From positions 1-64,000 of the forward strand of contig NZ_CP120998.1 in assembly GCF_030719295.1 (NCBI RefSeq): DNA of 64,000 nucleotides, given 5' to 3'. The notes under the pieces were generated by a model. It was not told the DNA's origin and made no database searches. It worked only from the letters and a program-made list of their open reading frames with translations. Positions 19,213 through 27,554 of the stretch are shown here, in pieces. Position numbers and translations under genes: made by a program. Every line of letters starts with the position of its first letter. Position 1 is the stretch's first letter. The DNA comes from Streptomyces sp. Mut1 (GTDB taxonomy: Bacteria; Actinomycetota; Actinomycetes; Streptomycetales; Streptomycetaceae).

Positions 19213-20289
19213 ATGCACTGGTGGAACAGGAAGCCCGGGGAGCGGGCGGAGTGGCTGCTTGAGCCACTGGTGAAAGTAGGGCCGCTGCAGTTCGGGATGA
19301 ACCCGGACGAGGTGGCATCGGCCTTGGACGGAGCGGTTGCCCACGTCTCACAAGGGTTGGGCAGCGGCATCGGCTGGGGCTACTACACAGACTGGGGTGT
19401 GAGTGCGGTCTACGGTGAGGACAATGGCCTGGTCGCCGTAGCGATCGATGCGATGGATGGGCCGCTGGTGCGCCTGCGGGACATCGACCTCATTGCCCGG
19501 GTGCCGTCCGAGGTGCGTGCAGACATTCAGGACCTCGCACTCCGGGAGGGGACTTCCGTACGAGTGAACTGGAGCGGTGATCCGGAAGTCGAGGCATGGG
19601 GGGTCTCCATGGGCGCCGCACAGGAGCAGGGGCTGACGCCCGAGGGGTACACACAGCGCCTGGACACGATGATCACCAACGCGCTGCTGGTTGGTCCCGA
19701 GCTGGCGAAGAACCCGTTCGGGTCCGAGCCGGTCATCCGTTGGCGCGACGTCCGTGACGAGCCTCCGAACGTTGGGGCGTGGCCAGTAAGAGCTCAGCAG
19801 GAGCGACAGCACTGGGACTGGACACCACTGGAGAGCGTCGGTCCGCTCAGGTTCGGTATGAAGCCGCAGGAGGTGGCTGCTGCGCTGAGCGAGGAGCCGA
19901 CCACCCGCCATGGCCGGTATCCCTTCGGAACGTCTTGGGAAGGCCTGGGGCAGTGGATCTTGGGTGAGGACTGCTTCGACCGCGTAGGCGTGACCGCTCA
20001 CTACTCCAGTGGCTATAACTGGCCCCCAACCCTCGGCGCTGTCACCGTTCACGGACGGACTGGGCCTCAGGTCGAGTTCGCGAGCATCCGGCTGATCGGC
20101 ATGACGGTTTCGGCCGTTGACACAGCCCTGATCCAGCACATCGAAGAACGAGATCTGGGCTTGGTGATCGGCTGTGGCGGCGATCTCGGGGTGGACGGCC
20201 TCAACATGTACGTCCGGGCCAGTAGGGCCGGGGACACCGCGGTGAGTGAGGCCAGATTCTGTCAGGCGCAATGGGAGGACCACGGCTGA
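19213..20289 (+). CDS. hypothetical protein with an internal domain duplication
   Basis: Started at the ATG at 19213 (MHWWNRKPGERAEW), giving 358 aa. Two copies of the same module are visible: VGPLQFGMNPDEVASAL near residue 23 and VGPLRFGMKPQEVAAAL near residue 215. Each is followed by a Tyr-rich strand segment with an 'aVyg/VtaHY' feature and a later 'L.g..v/vtVhG' segment. Such modules are common in Streptomyces proteins of unknown role. There is no signal peptide or membrane segment. The gene stands alone; function unknown. Confidence 0.65.
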   Translation: MHWWNRKPGERAEWLLEPLVKVGPLQFGMNPDEVASALDGAVAHVSQGLGSGIGWGYYTDWGVSAVYGEDNGLVAVAIDAMDGPLVRLRDIDLIARVPSEVRADIQDLALREGTSVRVNWSGDPEVEAWGVSMGAAQEQGLTPEGYTQRLDTMITNALLVGPELAKNPFGSEPVIRWRDVRDEPPNVGAWPVRAQQERQHWDWTPLESVGPLRFGMKPQEVAAALSEEPTTRHGRYPFGTSWEGLGQWILGEDCFDRVGVTAHYSSGYNWPPTLGAVTVHGRTGPQVEFASIRLIGMTVSAVDTALIQHIEERDLGLVIGCGGDLGVDGLNMYVRASRAGDTAVSEARFCQAQWEDHG

Positions 20290-20387
20290 TCCGCAAGGCG
20301 CCTTGATCGCTCCGCGGTGTACCGCATCGTGGGCGCGGGCCTCGGGGACCACTCGGGCGAACCCGGCCGGGGCGGGCCGGCCGCGCG

Positions 20388-20883
20388 TCACATGCCGAAC
20401 GAGGACTCGACGTCGCCGATGATCTCGCGGGCCAGCTCGGTCACGTCGTCCTTGATGGCAGGGAACTCCTCGGCTTCGAGCAGCCCGGCCTGGTCCAGGT
20501 ACTCGCGGATCCTGTCCACGATGACGGTCAGCGGATAGGCGCCGCGTCCATAAAAGGTGTTCCTCTTCAGGCGGGCAGACGGGGCAGGACCTGGCCGTCG
20601 GTGATCTGGGTGCGGGCGGTCAGGGCGTGGCCGTCGCAGACCACGTAGCGGTCGCCGTTGTCGGCCTGGATGGTGTGGGTGGCCGCCTCGGTGCAGGCCG
20701 CGTCCATCCGGTCGTACGGTCAGACAGTGAAGCAGACGGGGTCCATGCACCAGGAGTCGAAGCCCTCGGTCGGTCGGCGCGGGACTTGAGGGTGGCGCCG
20801 TGCTCGGGGCACACGCCTCACGGCACGGTGCGCACCGGCTCGGGTCGGCGGCGGTGCTCTGCAGGGCCTGGTCGTAGAGCGCG
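20388..20883 (-). pseudogene. degraded small gene(s), unidentified
   Basis: Two minus-strand frames look coding but are broken. One (20567-20707) reads MDAACTEAATHTIQADNGDR, then YVVCDGHALTARTQITDGQV, and stops at 20567. The second (20388 to about 20560) reads YPLTVIVDRIREYLDQAGLL and ends GDVESSFGM. A third-frame piece upstream (CPEHGATLKSR) also looks genuine. The frames do not join without shifts. I cannot name the original gene. Confidence 0.35.
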
Positions 20884-21431
20884 GCGGTGGCACTGTCGGC
20901 GGTCACCCCAGGGATTCTCCCGCACCCGCCGGCCCCTCTCTGGGCCATTCCCGAAAGTCACGCCAGCCGCGGCTTCGGCGGCCCGGATGCATCTGCTGGC
21001 TCGCTTAATGAGTTCCTCGTGCGCGGGCGCGCTCCACCGCCGGCACGGAGCCCGGTCTGTTCCAGCGGGCCGAGTTCGTGCAACGCCTGGAGCTCGTCGG
21101 CGCGGCCCGCGACCCGGGCCGCCCTCGCGAAGCTGGGCTTCCCGGGCGGACCCGGCCGCGGGCTCAGCGGCAGGCTCGGCCCCAACGACGTCGCCGGTGC
21201 TCGCCGGCACGTCGGCGAGTAACTGGGCCAAGCGCTCCCACGCCGCGAGCACAGCCGGCTCGCCAAGGTCTGCGACGAGATCCTTGTGCCGTGAGTCGTG
21301 CCGCGCGTCGAACCATGCGCTCTCAAGGACGACCGCGCCAGCGCCCGGCGCCGTACATCGCGGCGCGGCCGACACGGCTGGGGCGCCCAGCTCACGGGGC
21401 GCAGCGATGCGCGTCGCGAATGGGTGCTTCG
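20884..21431. other. left flank of the CRISPR array with decayed coding remnants
   Basis: On the minus strand, pieces such as WFDARHDSRHKDLVADLGEP, LAAWERLAQLLADVPASTGD and, in another frame, ADELQALHELGPLEQTG look like parts of one broken gene. No cas-type motif is visible. This side carries the degenerate repeats and is therefore the likely distal end of the array. Confidence 0.4.
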
Positions 21432-22054
21432 GGGACCGTCCCTGCACACGGGTGCACTCCCGATTTCGCTTGGCCGTCGGGACCGTCCCTGCGCGCGGGC
21501 TGCACGGCTCGGGTCGAAGGAAGCACCCGTCACGGGTGGGACCGTCCCTGCGCGCGCGGGCTGCACGCCGGATGTGGCCAGCGCGCTGTGGCTGTGGTGG
21601 GACCGTCCCTGCGCGCGCAGGCTGCACACCAGGCACGCAAAGCTTGTTCGAGGTTCCTTGGGACCGTCCCTGCGCGCGCGGGCTGCACTACGGCTCCATC
21701 AGCGACTTGAGGTGCGCGACGGGACCGTCCCTGCGCGCGCGGGCTGCACTGTATGCGTAGCCGGCGGCGCGCAGGTCAGCGGGGACCGTCCCTGCACGCG
21801 CGGGCTGCACCGGGTGACCCGCAGCGGGAAGACCTTCCCGGTGGGACCGTCCCTGCGCGCGCGGGCTGCACCCGGCGGTCTTCGCTCACATACCCGAGGG
21901 CCGGGGACCGTCCCTGCGCGCGCGGGCTGCACCCGGCGCTCGGCGCAGTGGAGTACTGGAGGAAGGGACCGTCCCTGCGCGCGCGGGCTGCACCGTACGG
22001 GGCGGGCAGGCGCCGGTCGCGGCGGGGGACCGTCCCTGCGCGCGCGGGCTGCAC
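21432..22054 (-). CRISPR. CRISPR array, 11 repeats and 10 spacers
   Basis: The plus-strand repeat is GGGACCGTCCCTGCGCGCGC followed by GGGCTGCAC (29 bp). Full copies start at 21538, 21599, 21660, 21721, 21782, 21843, 21904, 21965 and 22026, with a constant period of 61 and 32-bp spacers. One copy has a single change at 21619 and another at 21797. Two degenerate copies, of 26 and 27 bp, stand at 21432 and 21479. Degeneracy on the left makes the right side (22055 onward) the leader, so transcription should run leftward. The transcript repeat then begins GTGCAGCCC and ends GGTCCC, the shape of type I-E actinobacterial repeats. No Cas1, Cas2, Cas3 or Cascade gene is visible. Confidence 0.95.
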
Positions 22055-22426
22055 CCTCGCTGGCCTGCGGCGCAGCGCTCAGAACATGGTCGGCCTGCCC
22101 ACTTTCACCGATTGCGACAAAAGGCCTGTAGCTACAGCGTGGTGCTCGCGTTGGGACGGGTGGCTCGGTCTCCCGGCCACGGTGACCTGCCCGCGTGGGC
22201 GAGGTCTGCCTGCTTCCGCCTCCCGGACTCGGAGGGTTTCCTGCCCTTGCCACATGTGGCTGGTGCAGTCCACAGACGCTCTACTCCCCCATCCAGGGGA
22301 CGAGGCCGCCCCGCAAGGGGAGGGCCAGGGCTCGAACATAGCCGAATGCCCTCCATCTACACATAAGCGACACTTCCTTGTTTTTCTGGGCAAGGGTTGT
22401 CAGTGGTGGATGTCAGGCTCCGCATC
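22055..22426. promoter_or_regulatory. CRISPR leader and divergent promoter region
   Basis: This 372-bp gap lies between the least degenerate end of the array and the TnpB/Cas12-like gene. It should hold the leftward leader promoter and the rightward gene promoter. It is less GC-rich near its right end (22360-22400). One short stretch (GGTGCAGTCC near 22260) resembles the first bases of the transcript repeat, but the match is too short to call an anti-repeat. Confidence 0.5.
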
Positions 22427-23830
22427 ATGACCACCAACGGGAACACCACCACCATCGTCGTCCGCGAGCCGCTGGATCCCACCCCCGAGCAGGTGCTCGT
22501 CCTGAAGCGCTACGCCAACGCCTCCCGCGCCTGCTTCAACTTCGCCTACGGCCTCAAGCACGAGGCGCAGCAGCGGTGGGTGCGGGGCCGGGACCGGTTG
22601 ATGTTGGAGGGGCTGAGCCGGGAGGAGGCGAACCGGGAGGCGCCGAAGGTGTCTGTGCCGCGGGCGTCGGATGTGCAGCGGATCTTTCTCGCGGTCCGGG
22701 AGAAGCCGCTGGCGGGGCCGCTTCGGGAGGGGGAGAGCGAGCACCGGCGGATGTTCCGGTGGTGGGCGGGGGTGAATGCCATCGTGTGTCAGCAGGCGTT
22801 TCGGGATGCGGATACCGCGTTCGCGAACTGGCGCGGCTCCGCTCGGCGTGCCGGGGAGGGGGTGGGGTATCCGCGGCCGAAGCGGGTGGGGAGGTGCCGG
22901 GATTCGTTCCGGATGACGAGTGTGCGGCTGGTGGCGTCGGATCTGCGGCATGTGCGGATCGGTGGGGAGAGGGATCCGGCCGGTCAGCGGGCGTTGATTG
23001 TGCGGTTGCACCGGCCCGCTCGGCGGCTGGCCCGGGAGATCGCCCGGGGCGGGGTGGTCAAGATGGTGACGGTCGCGCGTGAAGGCAGTCAGTGGTGGGT
23101 CTCGTTCAACGTCCGGATCGCTCTCCCGCCGCCGGCCCGGCTCTCCCGCCGGCAGAAGGAGGCGGGGACGGTGGGGGTCGATCTGGGGATCGCGGTGTTC
23201 GCCGCGACCTCGGAGCCGGTCATCACGGCCGACGGTAAGGAGCAATTGTTCGACAACCCCCGGCATCTGGACAACGCCCGTCGCCAGCTGCGCAAGTGGC
23301 AGCGGCGGATGGCCCGGCGTCATGTGAAGGGGCTGCCGGCGCACCGTCAGAGCGCGGGGTGGCGGGAGGCCCGGGACCAGGTCGCGCACCTTATGGGGCT
23401 GGTCGCGCAGCGGCGTGCTTCGACCCAGCACCTGCTGTCCAAGCAGCTTGTCACGCAGTTCGCGCACGTGGCGCTCGAAGACCTCCGGGTGAAGAACATG
23501 ACCCGGACCGCGCGCGGCACCGTGGAGGCGCCGGGGCGGAACGTGGCGGCGAAGGCGGGGCTGAACCGGGCGATCCTGGATGTCGGGTTCGCCGAGATCC
23601 GGCGTCAGGTCGAGTACAAGGCGAAGTGGCACGGCGTGACCGTCACCGCGGTCAACCCCGCCTACACCTCACAGACCTGCCACCGGTGCGGGCACGTCGA
23701 CCGCAAGAGCCGCCGCACCCGCTCACTCTTCCAGTGCACCCGCTGCGGACACGCCACCCACGCCGACATCGGCGCCGCCCACAACATCAAACACCGCGCC
23801 CTCAACCTCGAAGCCAACGAACCTCAATAG
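22427..23830 (+). CDS. TnpB/Cas12-like RuvC nuclease beside the CRISPR array
   Basis: Product of 467 aa from the ATG at 22427 (a TTG at 22397 would add ten residues). The three RuvC acidic residues are present: D252 (TVGVDLGIAVF), E351 (VALEDLRVKNM) and D447 (HADIGAAHNIKH). Between E351 and D447 lies a zinc ribbon, C418xxC421 and C437xxC440. The N-terminal half has the OrfB wedge-like start (LVLKRYANASRACFNFAYGL). The size fits TnpB proteins and the small CRISPR-associated type V-U4/Cas12n effectors reported from Actinobacteria. No TnpA (Y1) gene or IS605 ends are seen. Either a solo IS1341-type TnpB or a CRISPR effector; the context favours testing the second. Confidence 0.8.
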   Translation: MTTNGNTTTIVVREPLDPTPEQVLVLKRYANASRACFNFAYGLKHEAQQRWVRGRDRLMLEGLSREEANREAPKVSVPRASDVQRIFLAVREKPLAGPLREGESEHRRMFRWWAGVNAIVCQQAFRDADTAFANWRGSARRAGEGVGYPRPKRVGRCRDSFRMTSVRLVASDLRHVRIGGERDPAGQRALIVRLHRPARRLAREIARGGVVKMVTVAREGSQWWVSFNVRIALPPPARLSRRQKEAGTVGVDLGIAVFAATSEPVITADGKEQLFDNPRHLDNARRQLRKWQRRMARRHVKGLPAHRQSAGWREARDQVAHLMGLVAQRRASTQHLLSKQLVTQFAHVALEDLRVKNMTRTARGTVEAPGRNVAAKAGLNRAILDVGFAEIRRQVEYKAKWHGVTVTAVNPAYTSQTCHRCGHVDRKSRRTRSLFQCTRCGHATHADIGAAHNIKHRALNLEANEPQ

Positions 23831-24008
23831 GGCTGCTGTGAGCAGGAGAACAGCGACGGCCGGGCTCCCCGAGCGGGTATGCCTGGCCGCCGCCGCTGGC
23901 CACGCTCCCTTCGAGTGCTGTCCGAGAAGGGCGGCCCGTCGCGCAGCTCACTGGCCAATTGAGGCGCTCAGTCACACCGGTCTGGTCCTCCTTCCTGACG
24001 GCCGGCTG

Positions 24009-24566
24009 TTACAGGTCGAATTCCAGGTGTTCGATGTCTGTGAAGCGGACTTCTTCCAGGGAGCCGGCGCGGCGGCCGCCGTCCTGGAAGTAGGCCTCTT
24101 TGAGTCCTTCGGCTGCGATTTCCTGGAGGCGGGTGTCGCCGGCGCCGGCTTCTTGGGCGTCGAAGAGGCGGGCTGCGTGGTGGGGTGGCAGGGCGACGGT
24201 GAGGTGGCGGATGCGGTTCTCGTCGGTGGATCCGATCGGTGCGGTGTAGCCGATGCGGGCGCGGGTGTCGATGATGATGCCGCCCGTGGATGCTGCCTTC
24301 GCCTTGGCCTTGGCCCGGATCTGCGGCTGCCACCTCTTCTTCACCTCGCGCTCTATGCGCGCGGCGAGGTCCGGGCGGGGTTTTTTGATCTGGTTCTTCA
24401 CGTACCGTTCGACGGTGCGCTGGGAGATGCGCAGCATCTGCGCAACTGCTTTGGTGCCGCCCAGTTGTTTGACGAGGTACCGCATCTGCGGGCCCGCGCT
24501 TTTCGGTGCCGGGCGGGTGAACGCCTTCTGTACCGCCTTCTCCAGGCCGTCCCCGATCAGGCTCAT
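24009..24566 (-). CDS. tpg: telomere-protecting terminal protein Tpg
   Basis: Product of 185 aa with the canonical Tpg opening MSLIGDGLEKAVQKAFTRPA and the HTH-like segment TKAVAQMLRISQRTVERYVK. Tpg becomes covalently attached to the 5' ends of linear Streptomyces replicons and primes the fill-in of the terminal gaps after bidirectional replication. Length and sequence are those of the archetypal family. The ATG at 24566 lies 12 bp after the tap stop behind GGAGAAGG, so tap and tpg form one operon. It appears intact. Confidence 0.95.
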   Translation of the reverse strand: MSLIGDGLEKAVQKAFTRPAPKSAGPQMRYLVKQLGGTKAVAQMLRISQRTVERYVKNQIKKPRPDLAARIEREVKKRWQPQIRAKAKAKAASTGGIIIDTRARIGYTAPIGSTDENRIRHLTVALPPHHAARLFDAQEAGAGDTRLQEIAAEGLKEAYFQDGGRRAGSLEEVRFTDIEHLEFDL

Positions 24567-24578
24567 CGTGGCCTTCTC

Positions 24579-26837
24579 CTATTCTCCGTTGTCGGCGTCG
24601 GTGACGGTGCCGTCCTTGATGGACCGGGCGAGGTTGAGTTCCGGCGCGTTGAACTGCTCGCGGACTTGCTCTCCCCATAGGACGGTCTGGGTGCCTTCGT
24701 GCTTGACCAGGCCGGGGTTGATGCCGAGCTTGAAGCCGCCGGGCAGCGGCTTGCCCTGGCGGTGGGGCAGGAAGTCCAGCGGCGAGGGCCCGTCGGCGGC
24801 GTAGACGACGCAGTCGGACAGGATCGCGATCGGGTACTGCCCGGTGAACGCGGCGTGCTTGATGACCTTGCGGTGGAGGTTGATCCGGGTGCGGGAGATG
24901 ACCGCGGCCCGGATGTCGGGGCGCCATGTCGGGCGCTCCAGGGCACGCCACCGCTCGCCCGGCCGCCAGCCCTCCCCGCGCGGGCGTTCGCGGAGCTTGC
25001 CCAGGCCGCCCTTGACGGTCGCCTTGATCGCCGTGATGACGATGCCCAGCTCCGGGTCGCGGGCTTTGTAGCCGTCCATCGCCGTGAGGAAGTCGGCCGG
25101 CGAAAGGTCGGCGTCGACGCCGAGGTCGGCCATCGTGGCGAGGTAGGCGTCGCGCAACCGGCTGTACCAGCCGTCCAGGTAGCGGCCGTTGTCGTACCGG
25201 ACCCACGCCTCGGTCGGCGTCACGTCGTAGCCGAGCTCCACCGCGTAGGCGACGGTGGGCGTCGCATACCAGGCCGGCCCCGTGGGGCGGTCGCCCTTCG
25301 GTGTGAACGGCGAGGGCAGCAGCGAGCCGTCCAGCTCCGCCCACTCCTTGCCGACCTTCACCCTCGACAGGTCGACGTGCGACAGGTCGACCAGCCAACT
25401 GCCGGGCAGCTTCGGGTCGAACGTGAGGCTCTTTACGTGCGTCGGCTCGCCGAGGCCGACGTTCAGCCCGTTCGCGCCGGCGGCGAAGGCCATGTTCACG
25501 TCCAGGCCGACCAGGTAGCGCAGGGTGCATTCGTCATCGGTCATCGGCCGCGCCCAGTCGTACGCCTCCTCGAACAGCTTCTCCGCCGGGCCGCGCACGT
25601 GGAAGCGGGGCAGGCCGGCGAGGATCGGGTGGCCGTCGGGGGCCTCGCACGGCGCGCAGTCCACCGGGTCGCTGCCGAGCGAGCCGGGCGTTTTGGTCTC
25701 TGCCTGCCGCAGGGCGCCGGTCTCCTCGTCCCGCACGGCGTGGGTCGGCGGGTGCAGCGCGGTCATCAGCTCCAGGCCGGTGACGGCGGTGGAGCCGCGC
25801 GGCGTCATCACCCTCGATGCGTAGACGCCCAGGACGCGGGCGAGCTCCGCCGGCGGGAGCTGCGCGGCGGTGCCCCAGAACCGGGCGTCCAGCGCGTTCC
25901 ACGACGGGACGCACAGCTGCACGCACTGGCGTTCCGAGCCCTTGGCCGGACGGTAGATACGCGCCCACGGCCCGAGACCGCGCTTGGTCAGCTTCCAGTC
26001 GGCGCGCACCAGCTGCTTGACGGCCTTGTGGCCCTCCGGGATCCGACCGGCGTCCCTCTCCTGTGCCGTCAGCGAGGCCGGGAGACCGTAGCGATCCAGG
26101 GCGGCCTCGGTGAGCACGAGCAGCGGGTCAGCGGGCCGTCCGGGGCCGGACAGCTTCGGCTGCCCGAGCTTCGCCTCCTTGAGTGTCCAGTCCACCAGGG
26201 ACGGCAGGGACTTGGCGGGCACGTCCAGGACCAGGCCGCCGGTGCAGTACGCCAGAACCTGCCCGTCCGAGTCGACGTCGACGACCGCCAGCGGGCCGTT
26301 CTCGAACCGCGGGTCGGTGTCGCCCACAGGGGTGCCGGCCGGGGCCGCCTTCCGCGTGCCGGGGCGGCGTGACGTCGACCGCCCGGTGGTCACCGCGGGA
26401 CGGTGTGCGGCGGGAGTGGGGTAGACGGATTCGACGGCTTCGTCGATCAGGGCGCCCGGCACCTCGGGCATTTCGCCTGACGGGGCGGGGGTCTGGGTGT
26501 TCTCGGGTGCAGTCGTGACCGCGGCCTCGGGCGCCTCCCCCGTGAACAGGGACCGGGCTTCCGCCGGGGCGGGGGTGCCGGCGGGCGTGGGGGCCGGGTA
26601 GAGCTCCGCGAGCTGCTTGAGCAGTCGCGCGTACGCCTCACGCTCCGGGCCGCGCGGCTCCGTCGGTCTGGTGGCCGACTCCCAGGCGGACACCGTGGCC
26701 CGCCGCACCTTCAGTGCGCCGGCGACATCGTCCAGCGTCAGGCCGTGCGCGACCCGCAACCGCTTGCGCTCCTCCGCCGACGGGAGCACGGAGCGGGACG
26801 CGACCAGTGCGTCGACTGCGTCGAACATCTCGGACAT
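24579..26837 (-). CDS. tap: telomere-associated protein Tap
   Basis: Product of 752 aa from the ATG at 26837 behind AGGAGGTGTCCC. Residues 20-60 are an Xre-type HTH (RLRVAHGLTLDDVAGALKVR, ATVSAWESATRP). A Pro/Ala-rich linker follows. Tap binds the folded 3' telomere overhang and recruits Tpg; published work, as I recall it, also reports nucleotide addition to the terminal protein. Consistent with that, LVGLDVNMAFAAGANGL and PIAILSDCVVYAADGPSP resemble motifs A and C of family-B, protein-primed polymerases. The pair with tpg implies that this DNA belongs to a linear replicon. Confidence 0.95.
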   Translation of the reverse strand: MSEMFDAVDALVASRSVLPSAEERKRLRVAHGLTLDDVAGALKVRRATVSAWESATRPTEPRGPEREAYARLLKQLAELYPAPTPAGTPAPAEARSLFTGEAPEAAVTTAPENTQTPAPSGEMPEVPGALIDEAVESVYPTPAAHRPAVTTGRSTSRRPGTRKAAPAGTPVGDTDPRFENGPLAVVDVDSDGQVLAYCTGGLVLDVPAKSLPSLVDWTLKEAKLGQPKLSGPGRPADPLLVLTEAALDRYGLPASLTAQERDAGRIPEGHKAVKQLVRADWKLTKRGLGPWARIYRPAKGSERQCVQLCVPSWNALDARFWGTAAQLPPAELARVLGVYASRVMTPRGSTAVTGLELMTALHPPTHAVRDEETGALRQAETKTPGSLGSDPVDCAPCEAPDGHPILAGLPRFHVRGPAEKLFEEAYDWARPMTDDECTLRYLVGLDVNMAFAAGANGLNVGLGEPTHVKSLTFDPKLPGSWLVDLSHVDLSRVKVGKEWAELDGSLLPSPFTPKGDRPTGPAWYATPTVAYAVELGYDVTPTEAWVRYDNGRYLDGWYSRLRDAYLATMADLGVDADLSPADFLTAMDGYKARDPELGIVITAIKATVKGGLGKLRERPRGEGWRPGERWRALERPTWRPDIRAAVISRTRINLHRKVIKHAAFTGQYPIAILSDCVVYAADGPSPLDFLPHRQGKPLPGGFKLGINPGLVKHEGTQTVLWGEQVREQFNAPELNLARSIKDGTVTDADNGE

Positions 26838-26891
26838 GGGACACCTCCTGACCAACACCCTATCCCATGAAGCGTAAATCTCGCATGCTTT

Positions 26892-26911
26892 TACCGTACG
26901 AATACCGTACG
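26892..26911. promoter_or_regulatory. direct repeat TACCGTACG x2 upstream of tap
   Basis: TACCGTACG occurs at 26892-26900 and again at 26903-26911, a spacing of 11 bp or one helical turn. It lies 55 bp upstream of the tap start. Each copy contains the palindrome CGTACG. This is a good candidate operator, possibly for the HTH of Tap itself (inference). Confidence 0.45.
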
Positions 26912-26934
26912 CACCTTGGGGGTGAGGCGCACGT

Positions 26935-27185
26935 GCGGGCTGGCAATCGGATCGAGTCGGCGGACGCCGAGGTGCTCTCCGCGATGGAGCGGGCCTGCCG
27001 GGCGGTCGGCTGGGAGTTCTCTTGAAAGACCTGAGCGAACGCTTACCCGCCACGTTCGTCTACGCCGGCATCAACGTCACCGACACCCCAACTGTTCACC
27101 GGCACCCGCGGCGCCCAACTCGCCGGACGGGCCACCCTCATCGACTGCGAGCCCATCCCCGCCCGCCACGGCACCCGCCAACGGG
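26935..27185 (+). pseudogene. TniB-like transposition ATPase remnant
   Basis: One frame reads NRIESADAEVLSAMERACRA then VGWEFS and a stop. The next frame begins KDLSERLPATFVYAGINVTD and, after a one-base shift near 27085, continues FTGTRGAQLAGRATLIDCEP. The second block resembles TniB-type AAA ATPases of Tn5053/Tn7-like transposition modules ('.dL..r.pATfvYaGi...glFtG.rG.QiagR'). The piece is cut at its right end by the IS3-family element. Assignment by motif memory. Confidence 0.45.
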
Positions 27186-27248
27186 CCTTGACCCCGGATG
27201 TTGAACACACGAGACACTGGATCCTGAGGATCTGAGAACGGACATCTC

Positions 27249-27554
27249 GTGGTCATGAAGAACTATCCTCCGCAGTTCAAGGCGGATGCGGTCGCGCTGT
27301 ACGAGTCGCGGCCGGAAGCGACGATCAGGTCGGTCGCAGCCGATCTCGGGATCAACCCGGAGACGCTGCGGAACTGGGTTCGGGCAGCCGGGGTGAGCCG
27401 TCCCCGAGGACGGCGGACGCAGGAACCAGCCCTGCCGCCGGCGCCGCTGGAGGCGGAGAACGCCGCCTTGCGGAAGAAGGTCCGTGAGCTGGAGGAGGAA
27501 CGCGAGATCCTGCGCAAAGCGGCGAAGTATTTCGCCGGGGAGACGTGCTGGTGA
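27249..27554 (+). CDS. IS3-family transposase OrfA
   Basis: Product of 101 aa. An N-terminal HTH_21-type domain (YPPQFKADAVALYESRPEAT, SVAADLGINPETLRNWVRAA) is followed by a leucine-zipper-like coiled coil (LEAENAALRKKVRELEEERE, ILRKAAKYF). This is the standard OrfA build. Its end overlaps orfB by 10 bp, the arrangement used for programmed -1 frameshifting to make the OrfAB transposase. The start could be the GTG at 27249 or the ATG at 27255. Confidence 0.85.
   Translation: MVMKNYPPQFKADAVALYESRPEATIRSVAADLGINPETLRNWVRAAGVSRPRGRRTQEPALPPAPLEAENAALRKKVRELEEEREILRKAAKYFAGETCW

Noticed and set aside
22240..22275. Anti-repeat (tracrRNA) in the CRISPR leader
   Set aside because: Only about nine bases resemble the repeat end; too short to support a tracrRNA claim.
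24699..26372. 557-codon plus-strand frame over tap
   Set aside because: Antisense shadow of Tap, with no motifs and atypical composition.
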